Below, in pieces: positions 34,660 to 44,217 of a DNA stretch of 64,000 bases. The position numbers and the translations under genes are program-made. Source of the DNA: Dokdonella sp. (lineage in GTDB: Bacteria; Pseudomonadota; Gammaproteobacteria; Xanthomonadales; Rhodanobacteraceae); the NCBI GenBank assembly GCA_019634795.1, contig JAHCAR010000002.1:186001-250000 (forward strand), in the 5' to 3' direction. The notes below the pieces were generated by a model. That model did not search any database and was not told the origin of the DNA. It saw only the letters and a program-made list of their open reading frames with translations. The first letter of the stretch is position 1. Every line of letters starts with the position of its first letter.

Positions 34660-36267
34660 CTACATGCGGAAGACGCCGAACCGGCCCGGTTCGATCGGCG
34701 CGTTGAGCGACGCCGAGATGGCCAGGCCGAGCACGCGGCGCGTATCGATCGGATCGATGACGCCATCATCCCAGAGCCGGGCACTGGCGTAGTAGGGGTG
34801 GCCCTGGTGTTCGTACTGTTCGCGGATGGGCGCCTTGAACGCCGCTTCCTCTTCGGCTGTCCAGGTCTTGCCGGCGCCTTCGATGCCGTCGCGCTTGACC
34901 GTGGCCAGCACGCTGGCGGCCTGCTCACCACCCATGACGCTGATCCGCGAGTTCGGCCACATCCAGAGGAAGCGCGCGCCATAGGCACGCCCGCACATCG
35001 CATAGTTGCCGGCGCCGAAACTGCCGCCGATGACGACTGTGAACTTGGGCACGTGCGAGCAGGCCACGGCGGTGACCATCTTGGCCCCGTCCTTGGCGAT
35101 GCCGGCATTCTCGTATTTGCGTCCGACCATGAAGCCGGTGATGTTCTGCAGGAACACCAGCGGAATGTTGCGCTGGTTGCAGAGTTCGATGAAGTGCGCA
35201 CCCTTCAGCGCCGATTCGGCGAACAGGATGCCGTTGTTGGCGACGATGCCGACCGGGTAACCGTGGATGTGGGCGAAACCGGTGACCAGGGTCTTCGCGT
35301 AGCGGGCCTTGAACTCGGTGAATTCGGAACCGTCGACGATGCGTGCGATCAATTCGCGGATGTCGAACGGGATGCGCGATTCGCGCGGCACGATGCCGTA
35401 GATCTCCTCGGCGGCATAGGCCGGTTCGCGCGGTTCGAGCACGGCGAGCGGGATGCGCTTGCTGCGATTGAGGTTGGCGACGAGGTCGCGCGCGATACCC
35501 AGTGCATGGGTGTCGCTTTCGGCGAAATGGTCGGCCACGCCCGATACTGAGGTGTGCACGTCGGCGCCGCCGAGCGATTCGGCATCGACCACTTCGCCGG
35601 TCGCCGCCTTCACCAAGGGCGGGCCGCCAAGGAAGATCGTGCCCTGTTCCTTGACGATGATGGTCTCGTCGCTCATGGCCGGCACATAGGCGCCACCGGC
35701 CGTGCAGGAGCCCATGACCACGGCGATCTGAGCGATGCCGAGCGCGCTCATGCGTGCCTGGTTGTAGAAGATACGCCCGAAGTGTTCGCGGTCCGGGAAG
35801 ACCTCATCCTGCAGGGGCAGGAACGCGCCGCCCGAATCGACCAGGTAGACGCAGGGCAGGCGATTCTCGAGCGCGACTTCCTGGGCGCGCAGATGCTTTT
35901 TCACGGTCATCGGGAAATAGGTGCCGCCCTTGACCGTTGCATCGTTGGCGACAACGACGACTTCCTGGCCACGCACCCGGCCGATGCCGGTAATCAGGCC
36001 GGCGCAGGGCGCCGCGCCGTCGTACATGCCATGGGCAGCCAGCGGCGACAGTTCGAGGAACGGCGAACCGGGATCGAGCAGGGCGCGGATGCGCTCGCGT
36101 GGCAGCAGCTTGCCGCGCTCGGTGTGCTTGTTGCGCGCCTTCTCGCCGCCACCGAGCGAGGTTTTCAGCAGCTCTTGGCGAAGATCCTCGACAAGGCTGC
36201 GCAGATGCGCGTCATTGGCCGCAAAGTCGGGAGAGCGCGGATCGATCAGCGAGTGGATACGGGGCAT
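34660..36267 (-). CDS. liuB: Methylcrotonyl-CoA carboxylase, carboxyltransferase (beta) subunit
   Basis: Transfers carboxyl from biotin to 3-methylcrotonyl-CoA in leucine degradation. The 535-residue length matches the family. Characteristic segments are [117 protein letters not shown] and [19 protein letters not shown]. The ATG at 36267 ([12 protein letters not shown]) fits the family start. The biotin-carrying alpha subunit, the dehydrogenase and the hydratase are not adjacent, which is unusual for liu operons. Propionyl- or geranyl-CoA specificity is less likely by length and sequence. Confidence 0.9.
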   Translation of the reverse strand: MPRIHSLIDPRSPDFAANDAHLRSLVEDLRQELLKTSLGGGEKARNKHTERGKLLPRERIRALLDPGSPFLELSPLAAHGMYDGAAPCAGLITGIGRVRGQEVVVVANDATVKGGTYFPMTVKKHLRAQEVALENRLPCVYLVDSGGAFLPLQDEVFPDREHFGRIFYNQARMSALGIAQIAVVMGSCTAGGAYVPAMSDETIIVKEQGTIFLGGPPLVKAATGEVVDAESLGGADVHTSVSGVADHFAESDTHALGIARDLVANLNRSKRIPLAVLEPREPAYAAEEIYGIVPRESRIPFDIRELIARIVDGSEFTEFKARYAKTLVTGFAHIHGYPVGIVANNGILFAESALKGAHFIELCNQRNIPLVFLQNITGFMVGRKYENAGIAKDGAKMVTAVACSHVPKFTVVIGGSFGAGNYAMCGRAYGARFLWMWPNSRISVMGGEQAASVLATVKRDGIEGAGKTWTAEEEAAFKAPIREQYEHQGHPYYASARLWDDGVIDPIDTRRVLGLAISASLNAPIEPGRFGVFRM

Positions 36268-36348
36268 GGGCGAGCGGTGCAGGCAACGGCGTAGGGGGTG
36301 ATCAGAGCACAGCCGGCCGCGCCCTGCCAACCTCAGGTTGCAGAAACG

Positions 36349-36375
36349 AAACCGGCCGCACTGGGCGGCCGGTTT
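36349..36375 (-). terminator. Terminator hairpin after the alanine-rich lipoprotein gene
   Basis: Perfect 11-bp stem AAACCGGCCGC/GCGGCCGGTTT with a 5-base loop, 23 bases downstream of the stop. On the minus strand the hairpin ends in UUU and is followed by CGUUUCUG. Confidence 0.75.
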
Positions 36376-36397
36376 GGCACAGCGTGGAAAGCCGGAA

Positions 36398-36772
36398 TCA
36401 ATGCTTCTCGGCGTCGTCCTTCTTTTCCTCGGCCGCATCCTTTTTCTCTTCGGCGGCGTCCTTCATCTTGTCGGCGGCGTTGTCCATCGCTTCGCCGGCA
36501 TCCTTGGCCGTATCGGCGGCGGCCTGGGTGGCATCGGCTGCAGCATCCATGGTCGTGGCGGCGGCGGAGTCGACCGCTGCACTGGTCGCGTCGGCGGCCT
36601 GCTTGGCTGCTGCGGCTGCGTCGTCAGCGGCCTTCTGCGTTGCGGCGGCGGCTTCCATCGCGGCCTTGTTGGCGGCATCGGTGGCTTCCTGAGCACTCTT
36701 CTGCGCGTCATTGCCGCAGGCGCCCAGGGCCAGTGTCAGTGCCGAAGCCAGAAGAATCCGGTTGAGTTTCAT
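36398..36772 (-). CDS. Alanine/lysine-rich lipoprotein, coiled-coil
   Basis: Lipoprotein of 124 residues. The signal [19 protein letters not shown] ends in an L-G-A-C lipobox, with Cys at residue 19 as the lipidation site. The mature part is low-complexity and almost wholly helical: repeats of A-A-x-x-A with K, D, E and T ([20 protein letters not shown]), ending in a [15 protein letters not shown] run. It resembles small alanine-rich, Lpp-like or LEA-like envelope proteins, but composition bias prevents a family call. It has its own terminator. Confidence 0.85.
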   Translation of the reverse strand: MKLNRILLASALTLALGACGNDAQKSAQEATDAANKAAMEAAAATQKAADDAAAAAKQAADATSAAVDSAAATTMDAAADATQAAADTAKDAGEAMDNAADKMKDAAEEKKDAAEEKKDDAEKH

Positions 36773-36880
36773 GATGTCCCCTCGAATTGATAGCGGCGTT
36801 TCAGGGTGGTCGGAGCATTGCCCGCCGCGTTGGCAACTTCCGTGACCGGGCACGTGGAGGCCTGGCTTTTCCGGTCGGGT

Positions 36881-36907
36881 CATGGACATGATCGGGATAT
36901 GTCCATG
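36881..36907. repeat. Perfect 9-bp palindrome downstream of the thiolase gene
   Basis: CATGGACAT (36881-36889) and ATGTCCATG (36899-36907) form a perfect inverted repeat with a 9-base loop, 17 bp past the thiolase stop and upstream of the lipoprotein gene. There is no U tract on the minus strand, so it could be a regulatory site of the lipoprotein gene or a weak terminator. Confidence 0.5.
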
Positions 36908-36924
36908 AACCGCAAGCTACTAGA

Positions 36925-38103
36925 TTACGCCAGTTCGATGGCGATCGCAGTGGCTTCGCCGCCGCCGATACACAGCGAGGCCACGCCGCGCTTGCCGCCG
37001 TGCTTGCGCAGGGCGTTGATCAGGGTGACCACGAGGCGCGCACCCGATGCGCCGATCGGATGGCCGAGCGCGCAGGCGCCGCCGTGCACATTGACCTTGG
37101 CGTGCGCGATGCCGAGTTCGCGGATCGGCGCCATGGCCACGACCGCGAAGGCCTCGTTGATTTCGTAGAGATCGACCTCGTCGGCCTTCCAGCCGACCTG
37201 CTCGAGCAGCTTCCGGATCGCACCCACCGGCGCGGTGGTGAACCATTCCGGCTCCTGCGAAAGTGTCGCATGGCCGACGATGCGGGCCAGCGGCTTGAGC
37301 CCGCGCTTGCTCGCCTCGTCGGCGGACATGACGATGGCGGCCGCCGCGCCGTCGGAGATGCTCGACGAGCTGGCTGCCGTAACCGTGCCGTTTTCCTTGC
37401 GGAAGGCGGGCTTCAGGGTCGGAATCTTGGCGATGTCGGACTTGCCCGGCTGTTCATCGGTGGCGAACTCGGCGTCGCCCTTGCGGGTCTTGACCGTGAC
37501 CGGGACGATTTCATCGGCGAAGGCGCCGGATGCAATGGCGGCCTGGGCACGCTTGACCGATTCGGTGGCGAAGGCGTCCTGTTCCTCGCGGCTGAACCCG
37601 TACTTGTCGGCCGTGGCTTCGGCGAACACGCCCATTGACCGGCCGTCGTAGGGGTTGGTCAGGCCGTCCCAGGCCATGTGGTCGACCGCCTCGAAGCTGC
37701 CGTAGCGGTTGCCGGTGCGCGAATTGGGCAGCATGTGCGGGGCATTGGTCATCGATTCCATGCCGCCGGCGACGACGATGCTGGCCGATCCGGCCTTGAT
37801 CAGGTCGTGGGCGAGCATGATCGCCTTCATGCCCGAGCCGCAGACCTTGTTGATCGTGGTACAGCCGGTCGACTTGGGCAGGCCGGCGGCGAGCGAGGCC
37901 TGGCGGGCCGGCGCCTGGCCGAGATTGGCTGGCAGCACGCAGCCCATGATCACCTCGGAAACGTCGGCGGCCGGTATGCCGGACTGCTCGAGGGCGGCCT
38001 TGATCGCCGTGGCCCCGAGCGTGGGTGTGGGGACGCCGGTGAACTGGCCGAGGAATGAACCGATGGCGGTGCGCTTGGCGCCGACGATGACGATGCCGGA
38101 CAT
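36925..38103 (-). CDS. atoB: Acetyl-CoA C-acetyltransferase (thiolase)
   Basis: Thiolase of 392 residues, condensing or cleaving acetoacetyl-CoA. The catalytic nucleophile is Cys in INKVCGSGMKA at about residue 88; the His is in NVHGGACALGHPIGASGAR and the second Cys in SLCIGGGEATAIAIE. The start MSGIVIVGAKRTAIGSFLG at 38103 has a GGAG ribosome site 7 bases upstream. Biosynthetic type is suggested by length and by the GGMESMTNAPHML segment. It could take acetoacetyl-CoA from leucine or lysine catabolism, in keeping with other genes here, but this is inference. Confidence 0.93.
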   Translation of the reverse strand: MSGIVIVGAKRTAIGSFLGQFTGVPTPTLGATAIKAALEQSGIPAADVSEVIMGCVLPANLGQAPARQASLAAGLPKSTGCTTINKVCGSGMKAIMLAHDLIKAGSASIVVAGGMESMTNAPHMLPNSRTGNRYGSFEAVDHMAWDGLTNPYDGRSMGVFAEATADKYGFSREEQDAFATESVKRAQAAIASGAFADEIVPVTVKTRKGDAEFATDEQPGKSDIAKIPTLKPAFRKENGTVTAASSSSISDGAAAAIVMSADEASKRGLKPLARIVGHATLSQEPEWFTTAPVGAIRKLLEQVGWKADEVDLYEINEAFAVVAMAPIRELGIAHAKVNVHGGACALGHPIGASGARLVVTLINALRKHGGKRGVASLCIGGGEATAIAIELA

Positions 38104-38283
38104 GGACGTTCTCCGTTGAGGGTTTGGCGGCCGAAACTGGCGCCTCGGCACAGGATATCGCCCAATTATTGCACGATGTACCGATGCGGGCGGAACGACC
38201 CCGCTCGGACCTGAACAAGATCGGGCTTGATTCTGCTTGCCGAAAGCATGATCGTGGCTCGTCACGAAATCTGGGGCTCGATC

Positions 38284-39486
38284 ATGCGTTTTCCCATGGT
38301 TATGTTCAGTCTCGGCCTCGTCGGAGACGCCTGCGCCGCCACCATCAACGTCACCACGACCGACGACACCATTGCGGCCGATGGCCAGTGCAGCCTGCGC
38401 GAAGCGATCACGGCGGCCAATCTCGATTCCGCCTTCAACGGCTGCACGGCCGGCAATGGCGTCGACTCGATCATTCTCGCCGCGGCCGAATACCGGTTCG
38501 ATATCGCCGGCGCCAACGAGGACGCCAATGCCAGTGGCGATCTGGATGTGCGCAGCAGCCTGAGCATTGTCGGTCCCGGCGCCGACGTGGCCCGGATCCG
38601 CGGCGATCGCGAGGACCGCGTGTTCGATCTCGGCCCGCCAGGGGCTGGTCAGACGATCGTGGTCGGCATTTCCGGAGTAACCATCCGCAATGGCGGCGGC
38701 GCGCTGGGCGGCGCGATACTCAATCGCGAGGACGTCGACCTGAGCGTTTCGTCGGTGTCATTCACCGGCAATGCGGCGAGCCAGGGTGCCGGAATCGCCT
38801 CGTTCGGCCTGCTTGATGTCGATCGCTCGGTATTCCACGCCAACGATGCCGATGAGGGCGGGGCCATATGGACCTCGGCCTCGGGAGTCGCCAGCATTCG
38901 CAACGTCACCTTCGACTCGAACACCAGTACCGGGTCCGGTTCGGCCGCCGTGTTCGGCGCGGCGGCAACCCTGAACAATGTCACTGCGAGCCAGAACATC
39001 GCGGACAGCGATTTCGACGACAGCGGTGACGGCGCCATCGATATCCGCGCCAGCGTGACGATCGCGAACAGCATCATTGCGCGCAATGTCGACCTGAGCC
39101 TCGGTGGCAGCGCGCTGCTCAATCCGGACTGCGTGAGCGGTGGCGGCGCCTTCGATTCCGCCGGCCACAACCTGATTGGCAACCTCGGCAATGTCTGCGT
39201 TCTCGGCAATGCCCAGGCCAGCGACCAGACCGGCAATCCGGCCCAGCCGATCAATCCCTTGTTGCAGCCCTTCGCCCTGTATGGCGGGACCGTCGAGGTT
39301 TTCCTGCCGACCGCCGCCAGCCCCGCCGTGGAACGCGGCAGTCCTGCGCCAACCGGCAGCGCCGGTGCCTGCGAAGAGACCGATGCGCGTGGCGTGCCGC
39401 GGCCGCAGGCGGCGCGCTGCGACATCGGCGCGGCCGAACTCGACGACCTGATCTTCATAGACGGTTTCGATCCGGCATTGCCCTGA
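38284..39486 (+). CDS. Secreted CSLREA-domain beta-helix protein with C-terminal F-x-D-G-F-D tail
   Basis: Exported protein of 400 residues. The ATG at 38284 gives a short signal (RFPMVMFSLGLVGDACA). The CSLREA domain follows at once: TINVTTTDDTIAADGQCSLREAITAAN. The body is a right-handed beta-helix of the pectate-lyase type with stacked asparagines and repeats such as SVSFTGNAASQGAGIASFG and NVTFDSNTSTGSGSAAVFG. A DxGAAE region near the end (RCDIGAAELDD) is followed by LIFIDGFDPALP, matching the shared tail with four extra residues. Similar proteins act as adhesins or polysaccharide lyases; no catalytic residues are clear. Confidence 0.87.
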   Translation: MRFPMVMFSLGLVGDACAATINVTTTDDTIAADGQCSLREAITAANLDSAFNGCTAGNGVDSIILAAAEYRFDIAGANEDANASGDLDVRSSLSIVGPGADVARIRGDREDRVFDLGPPGAGQTIVVGISGVTIRNGGGALGGAILNREDVDLSVSSVSFTGNAASQGAGIASFGLLDVDRSVFHANDADEGGAIWTSASGVASIRNVTFDSNTSTGSGSAAVFGAAATLNNVTASQNIADSDFDDSGDGAIDIRASVTIANSIIARNVDLSLGGSALLNPDCVSGGGAFDSAGHNLIGNLGNVCVLGNAQASDQTGNPAQPINPLLQPFALYGGTVEVFLPTAASPAVERGSPAPTGSAGACEETDARGVPRPQAARCDIGAAELDDLIFIDGFDPALP

Positions 39487-39530
39487 ACCGAAGTGCGTCC
39501 GCATCATCGGCACCTGACACTGCCGAAAGA

Positions 39531-40787
39531 ATGCCCATGAACCTCAGCCTGCAGCAGGCGCGCAATCTGCACCTCGAAGCCCAGGGCCTGCTCGGCAAGC
39601 CGGCACCGGGAGCCAGTCGCAAGCGCCTGCTGGCGACCATCGAACGCATGCAGTTGCTGCAGATCGACACCATCCACGTGGTCGCACGCAGTCCCTATCT
39701 CGTGCTTTTTTCGCGCCTCGGCGCCTATCCGTCCGACTGGCTCGGCGAGGCCCTCGAACGCGGCGAGATCTTCGAATGCTGGTCGCACGAGGCGTGCTTC
39801 GTGCCGAGCTCGGCCTATGCCCTGCATCGCGCGCACCGCGAGCAGGGCGGCCGAGCCGGGCATTGGGCGGACAAGCACGCCGTGCGCGCACACGATGCGC
39901 AGCGCGCCGGCATGGACGCAGTGCTCGAGCACATCCGCCAGCATGGGCCGGCGAGGACCTCGGATTTCGAGGGCACGCAGCGCCCGCAGACCGGTTGGTG
40001 GGGCTGGAAGGACGAAAAGCGCTGGCTCGAGGCGCTGTTCGCTCGCGGCGAGCTGATGGTGGCGCGGCGCGAGCGTTTCCAGCGCGTCTACGACCTCAGC
40101 GAGCGCGTGCTGGCGCGCATGGCACGGATCGCGGAATTCGGATCGGTGGCGCCGGCCGATGTCGCCCGCCGCCTGATCCTCGAATCGGTCAAAGCGCTCG
40201 GGATCAGCCAGGCACGCTGGATCGCCGACTACTACCGCACTGGGCGCAGGCACAAGGACAGCGAGCTCGAGCCGCTGGTCGAATCGGGCGCGTTGATTCG
40301 GGTTGAAGTCGAAGGCTGGGAGCAGCCAGCATATGTCCATCCCGATCATGCGCAGGCCTTGTCAAAGGCGGCCGCGGGCCGCTTGCGGGCGACCTATAGC
40401 ACCCTGCTGTCGCCGTTTGATCCCGTGGTCTGGGACCGTGCGCGGGCCAGCGTGATGTTCGGCTTCGACTATACGATCGAGTGCTATGTGCCCGAGGCCA
40501 AACGCCGCTTCGGCTATTTCGTGCTGCCTATCCTCGATCGCGGGCAACTGGTCGGTCGGCTCGACGCCAAGGCGCATCGCGCGGAAGGCCGTTTCGAGGT
40601 CAAGTGCATCCATCTGGAGCCCGGGGTCAGGGCCGACGAGGCCCGGATTGCCGCGGTGGCCCGCGCCATCCAGGCCTGTGCGGACTGGCACGGGACCCCC
40701 GAGGTCCAGGTCCGGCGCAGCGATCCGCGCGAGCTTGCCGCCGGCCTGCGTGCAGCCCTGCGCTCGGCAAGTCAGGCCGCACGCTGA
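39531..40787 (+). CDS. AlkX/YcaQ-type DNA glycosylase (winged-helix, crosslink repair)
   Basis: Predicted to unhook DNA interstrand crosslinks and remove bulky alkylated bases. The 418-residue protein fits the HTH_42 family: LSLQQARNLHLEAQGLLG at the start; the catalytic Q-hydrophobic-D triad in LLQIDTIHVVARSPYLVLFSRLG; ECWSHEACFVP, GWWGWKDEKRWLEALFARGELMVARR, and SPFDPVVWDRARASVMFGFDYTIECYVPEAKRRFGYFVLPILDRG. The Q-x-D form is that of YcaQ/AlkX rather than the Q-x-Q of AlkZ. Either ATG, 39531 or 39537, could be the start. It is followed after 83 bp by an MBL hydrolase gene. Confidence 0.88.
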   Translation: MPMNLSLQQARNLHLEAQGLLGKPAPGASRKRLLATIERMQLLQIDTIHVVARSPYLVLFSRLGAYPSDWLGEALERGEIFECWSHEACFVPSSAYALHRAHREQGGRAGHWADKHAVRAHDAQRAGMDAVLEHIRQHGPARTSDFEGTQRPQTGWWGWKDEKRWLEALFARGELMVARRERFQRVYDLSERVLARMARIAEFGSVAPADVARRLILESVKALGISQARWIADYYRTGRRHKDSELEPLVESGALIRVEVEGWEQPAYVHPDHAQALSKAAAGRLRATYSTLLSPFDPVVWDRARASVMFGFDYTIECYVPEAKRRFGYFVLPILDRGQLVGRLDAKAHRAEGRFEVKCIHLEPGVRADEARIAAVARAIQACADWHGTPEVQVRRSDPRELAAGLRAALRSASQAAR

Positions 40788-40870
40788 GGGCTGGCACCGG
40801 TGTCCGCGTTTCGCTTCGTGGCCCGCTCTGCGATCATGGGCGACCTCCCGGCCACGTCATCGCCACCCGC

Positions 40871-41803
40871 ATGGATTTCGAACACGGCATCACCGCCATC
40901 GACACGGGTTTCCATCGCCCCTGCTTCGATGCCAGCCACCTGATCGTCGAGGACGGCCGCGCCGCGTTCATCGACGTCGGCACCAATTATTCGATACCGG
41001 GGCTGCTCGCCGAGCTCGACAACAAGGGCGTGCGGCGCGAGGACGTCGACTACGTGATCGTCACCCACGTCCATCTCGATCATGCCGGCGGCGCCGGCGA
41101 GATCATGCGCCAGTTGCCGAATGCGCGGCTGGCCGTGCACCCGCGTGGCGCCCCGCACATGATCAATCCGGCCCGCCTGGTCGCCAGCGCGTCCTCGGTG
41201 TATGGCGCCGAGGAGGTGCAGCGGACTTATGGCGAACTCGTGCCGGTGCCGGCCGAGCGCGTGCTCGAGATCCGCGACGAGGCGGTGATCCATCTTGGCG
41301 GTCGCGCCTTGCGCTGCCTCGATACGCCGGGTCATGCACGCCACCATTTCAGCGTCTGGGATGCGCGCAGCCAGGCCTTCTTCCCGGGCGACACCTTCGG
41401 ACTCTCATATCGCGAGTTCGACACCGACAAGGGCGCCTTCATCCTGCCGACGACGACGCCGGTGCAGTTCGATCCGGTTGCACTCAAGGGATCGATCGCG
41501 CGCATGCTGCTGTTCCGCCCGCAGGCCATGTTCCTGACCCACTACAGCCGGGTCGTCGATGTCGAGCGACTCGGTCGCGACCTGTTCGAACAGATCGACG
41601 CGATGGTCGCCATCGCCGAATCGATGCACGGCCAGCCCGAACGCCACGAGCGCATCAAGGAGCGCCTGGCCGCGCTCTATGTCGAGCGCGCCCTGGCCCA
41701 CGGTTGCGCGATTAGCGAAGCGCGCATCTGCGAACTGCTGGCGTCGGATATCGAACTGAATGCGCAGGGCCTCGAGATCTGGCTCGAGCACGGGCGCCGT
41801 TGA
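40871..41803 (+). CDS. MBL-fold metallo-hydrolase
   Basis: Metallo-beta-lactamase-fold hydrolase of 310 residues. The metal-binding motif is THVHLDHAGGAGEIM at about residue 62; a further His is in GHARHHFSVWD and Asp in FFPGDTFGLSYREF. The last third (about 200-310) is helical and lacks catalytic motifs. Substrate cannot be inferred; glyoxalase-II-like and lactonase-like relatives share this fold. The start ATG at 40871 (MDFEHGITAIDTGFHRP) is chosen from the beta-strand start of the fold. Confidence 0.87.
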   Translation: MDFEHGITAIDTGFHRPCFDASHLIVEDGRAAFIDVGTNYSIPGLLAELDNKGVRREDVDYVIVTHVHLDHAGGAGEIMRQLPNARLAVHPRGAPHMINPARLVASASSVYGAEEVQRTYGELVPVPAERVLEIRDEAVIHLGGRALRCLDTPGHARHHFSVWDARSQAFFPGDTFGLSYREFDTDKGAFILPTTTPVQFDPVALKGSIARMLLFRPQAMFLTHYSRVVDVERLGRDLFEQIDAMVAIAESMHGQPERHERIKERLAALYVERALAHGCAISEARICELLASDIELNAQGLEIWLEHGRR

Positions 41804-42061
41804 GCGCAGGCGATCCGTTGCCGGCGGGCCTGGCGGCGCAGGCCGGGTACCAAAAGGCATCGCGGCTGAACCCGCTCCTACAACGAAGCGCATACCAGGG
41901 ACACGCCAGCGAAATCCGTGCCTGGGATTCGCTGCGCCTCGTAGGCGCCTTCGGGAGCGATGCTGGCTCTTCGGTATCGATGCTTCTCGCTCCCGTTGGC
42001 GGGAGTCGCGTTGGATTGATTCGTATTCCTGACCAGTCCTGACGTTCGGCCACCGACAACC
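41804..42061. repeat. REP-like intergenic sequence following the MBL gene
   Basis: Contains inverted relatives of a known xanthomonad/pseudomonad repeat family: ATCGCGGCTGAACCCGCTCC at about 41858 (minus-strand form GGAGCGGGTTCAGCCGCGAT), and GTAGGCGCCTTCGGGAGCGA at about 41941. The stretch has no coding frame with family resemblance. It is the left part of a 612-bp gene-free region. Confidence 0.6.
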
Positions 42062-42280
42062 GTTCGAGCTGAGCGTAGCTCGCGCCAGCAGGCGAAGTCG
42101 AAGCATCGACCCGAGCGACCCTTCGACTCCGGCCCTGCGGGCCTACGCTCAGGGCGAACGGAGATCGACTCCGGCGCTGCGGGCCTACGCTCAAGGCGAA
42201 CGGAGATCGACTCCGGCCGTGCAGGCCTACGCTCAGGGCGAACGGAGATCGACTCCGGCCCTGCGGGGCTGCGCCCATGG
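42062..42280. repeat. Tandem 42-bp repeats with one inverted copy
   Basis: Three full 42-bp units start at 42125, 42167 and 42209, with a partial fourth at 42251. Each begins GACTCCGGC and ends CGAACGGAGATC; they differ at a few bases. An inverted, diverged copy precedes them at about 42062-42102 (CGTTCGAGCTGAGCGTAG then GCGAAGTCGAAG). The unit length is a multiple of three, so all strands show repeated peptides, but no gene is implied. The unit contains the CTTCGACTCC-x-CTCAGGGCGAACGG motif common in xanthomonad genomes. Confidence 0.8.
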
Positions 42281-42415
42281 CAAACCGTTGTCGATTGGCT
42301 GAGCCTTGAGGCTCCACAGTTAAATCTTATGGTCCGAATCAACAGGAGTCCGGGCGGCAGAACCATTGCGGGCTGCAGATCCATCGCCGCCGCCCATATA
42401 TCCGCCACTTCTTGG

Positions 42416-43300
42416 CTAGCGCTTGGGCCAGTCGACCTCGCCCTCGATGACGGTCTGGGTCTGGCCACCGACCCAGACCGTCGCATCGGCGTCGATGCGG
42501 ATGTCGAGTTGCGCATCGTGGCCGATTTCACGACCCTGGCTGACCGTGTAGCCGCGTGCGAGCGGGCCGTCCGGCTCGGCGGCGGCGATATAGGCCGCGA
42601 CCAGGCCGTTGGCCGCACCCGAGGCCGGGTCTTCGACGATACCGACCCCGGCCGGAAATGCTCGCAAGGCGACGTCGTAGTCCGAATCCTTGCTGCGTGC
42701 GAACACGCACAGGCCCAGGCTGTCGCTGTCGAGCGCGATCTTCTTGATCGCCGCATGATCGGGATGCCAGGCGCGCAATGCCCATTCCTCGGCGAACTCG
42801 GCCAGCCACCAGCGACGTCCGCCTTCTACGAAGGCCGGCGGCAGCGCGCCGAGCCGGATCTTGCTCAGGGTCGATCCGAGCAGGCTCTTGCTGTCGACGC
42901 CGGTCTTGAGGATCGAGGCCTTGGGCGCCTGGATCGAGAGACGACGCTCGCCGGCCTGGCCTTCGACGCGGATCGGCAGCAGCCCGGCCTGGCACTCCTG
43001 GATCAGCACCCCCTCGTGCGCGCTGGCGAATCCGGATTGCAGGGCGACGTGCGCGCTGCCGATCGACGGATGACCGGCGAACGCGATCTCGCGCGTCGGC
43101 GTGAAGATGCGCAGGCGGTAGCTCGCTGCCGGCGTGGACGGACGCAGCATGAAGGTGGTCTCGACGATCTCGGTCCAGGCGGCGAACGCCTGCATGGCCG
43201 CATCGCTCCAGTCATCGGCACCGACCACGACACCGAGCGGATTGCCGCCGCCGGGGCGGTGGGTGAAGACATCGAGCTGGAAGTAGCGATTGGCGGGCAT
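42416..43300 (-). CDS. PhzF family isomerase/epimerase
   Basis: Diaminopimelate-epimerase-fold isomerase of 294 residues. PhzF signatures are FQLDVFTHRPGGGNPLGVVV near the start, the acidic catalytic residue in WTEIVETTFMLRPS, LRIFTPTREIAFAGHPSIGSAHVAL, and GIVEDPASGAANGLVAAYIA in the C-terminal half. The start ATG at 43300 (MPANRYFQLDVF) matches the family; an upstream opening adds unrelated residues. The substrate of most members is unknown; phenazine synthesis is unlikely here as no phz genes occur. Confidence 0.93.
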   Translation of the reverse strand: MPANRYFQLDVFTHRPGGGNPLGVVVGADDWSDAAMQAFAAWTEIVETTFMLRPSTPAASYRLRIFTPTREIAFAGHPSIGSAHVALQSGFASAHEGVLIQECQAGLLPIRVEGQAGERRLSIQAPKASILKTGVDSKSLLGSTLSKIRLGALPPAFVEGGRRWWLAEFAEEWALRAWHPDHAAIKKIALDSDSLGLCVFARSKDSDYDVALRAFPAGVGIVEDPASGAANGLVAAYIAAAEPDGPLARGYTVSQGREIGHDAQLDIRIDADATVWVGGQTQTVIEGEVDWPKR

Positions 43301-43511
43301 CGGCAAGGTCGACCTGGAAGCCGGAGGTGGAGAGTCGTCTGTCGGCGGATTGCATTCAATGCAGTCAAGCAGCGCACACCGCCACGCGCATCCGGCGTTC
43401 CGGTGTAGGCTTCGCTCCTGAAGCAACAGGGCACAAGCTTGCCACGTCTGCTCGCGTGTAGACATGACTTGGGTCCGAACCCTGCAGACTTCCGGTTATA
43501 AGGCGAACCCG
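43301..43511. other. Divergent intergenic region of 211 bp
   Basis: Separates the PhzF gene from a glutathione transferase gene. It presumably holds both promoters, but no consensus elements could be assigned with confidence. Confidence 0.4.
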
Positions 43512-44183
43512 ATGATCACGGTCCATCATCTGAACAATTCGCGCTCGCAGCGCGTGCTCTGGCTGCTCGAAGAACTCAAGCTCGACTACGAGGTGATCCG
43601 CTACGAGCGCGACGAAAAAACCATGCTGGCGCCGCCGGCCTTGCGCAAGATCCATCCGCTCGGCAAGTCGCCGGTGATCAGCGACGGCGACATCACCGTG
43701 GCCGAATCGGGTGCGATCATCGAGTACCTCGTCGACGGCCCCGGCCAGGGTCGACTCAAGCCCGAACAGGGTACCGCCGAGCAGCGGCGCTACACCTACT
43801 GGCTGCACTACGCCGAAGGTTCGGCGATGCCGCCCTTGCTGATGGGCCTCGTGTTCGCGCGGATTCCGAAGCAGCCGATGCCATTCTTCGTGCGCCCGAT
43901 CGCGCGCGGCATTGCCGACAAGGTGTTGGCCAACTTCGTCAACCCGCAGCTGAAGGTCCACCAGGATTTTCTCGAGAGCGAACTGAGGGACCGTGACTGG
44001 TTTGCCGGCAGGCACTTCACCGCGGCGGATATCCAGATGAGCTTCCCGGTCGAGGCCCTGGCCGCGCGCGGCGGGCTCAAGAAGGGCAAGGGCAGGCTCG
44101 GCGCCTGGCTCGAGCGCATCCACGACCGGCCGGCCTACCAGCGTGCCTTGCTGAGAGGCGGTCCGTACGCGCTGATGAGCTAG
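43512..44183 (+). CDS. Glutathione S-transferase
   Basis: Glutathione transferase of 223 residues. The N-terminal domain is ITVHHLNNSRSQRVLWLLEELKLDYEVIRYERD, with the active-site Ser/Asn region in LNNSRSQR, then HPLGKSPVISDGD and AESGAIIEYLV (glutathione contacts). The C-terminal domain contains DWFAGRHFTAADIQMSFPVEAL. It resembles the GstB/beta-like bacterial group of E. coli YncG type. The ATG at 43512 fits; an in-frame opening at 43464 is unsupported. It is unrelated in close detail to the other GST of this window at 12.8 kb. Confidence 0.92.
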   Translation: MITVHHLNNSRSQRVLWLLEELKLDYEVIRYERDEKTMLAPPALRKIHPLGKSPVISDGDITVAESGAIIEYLVDGPGQGRLKPEQGTAEQRRYTYWLHYAEGSAMPPLLMGLVFARIPKQPMPFFVRPIARGIADKVLANFVNPQLKVHQDFLESELRDRDWFAGRHFTAADIQMSFPVEALAARGGLKKGKGRLGAWLERIHDRPAYQRALLRGGPYALMS

Positions 44184-44217
44184 CCCGGCACGAGGAGTTT
44201 TGCAGGGGAGTGGACGC

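Noticed and set aside
42125-42280. CRISPR array, suggested by the repeated 42-bp units
   Set aside because: The units abut with no unique spacers and no cas genes are near.
41878-42756. Minus-strand frame with a repeated 14-residue peptide over the 42-bp repeats
   Set aside because: The peptide repeats follow trivially from a repeat unit divisible by three; the flanking parts are shadow of PhzF.
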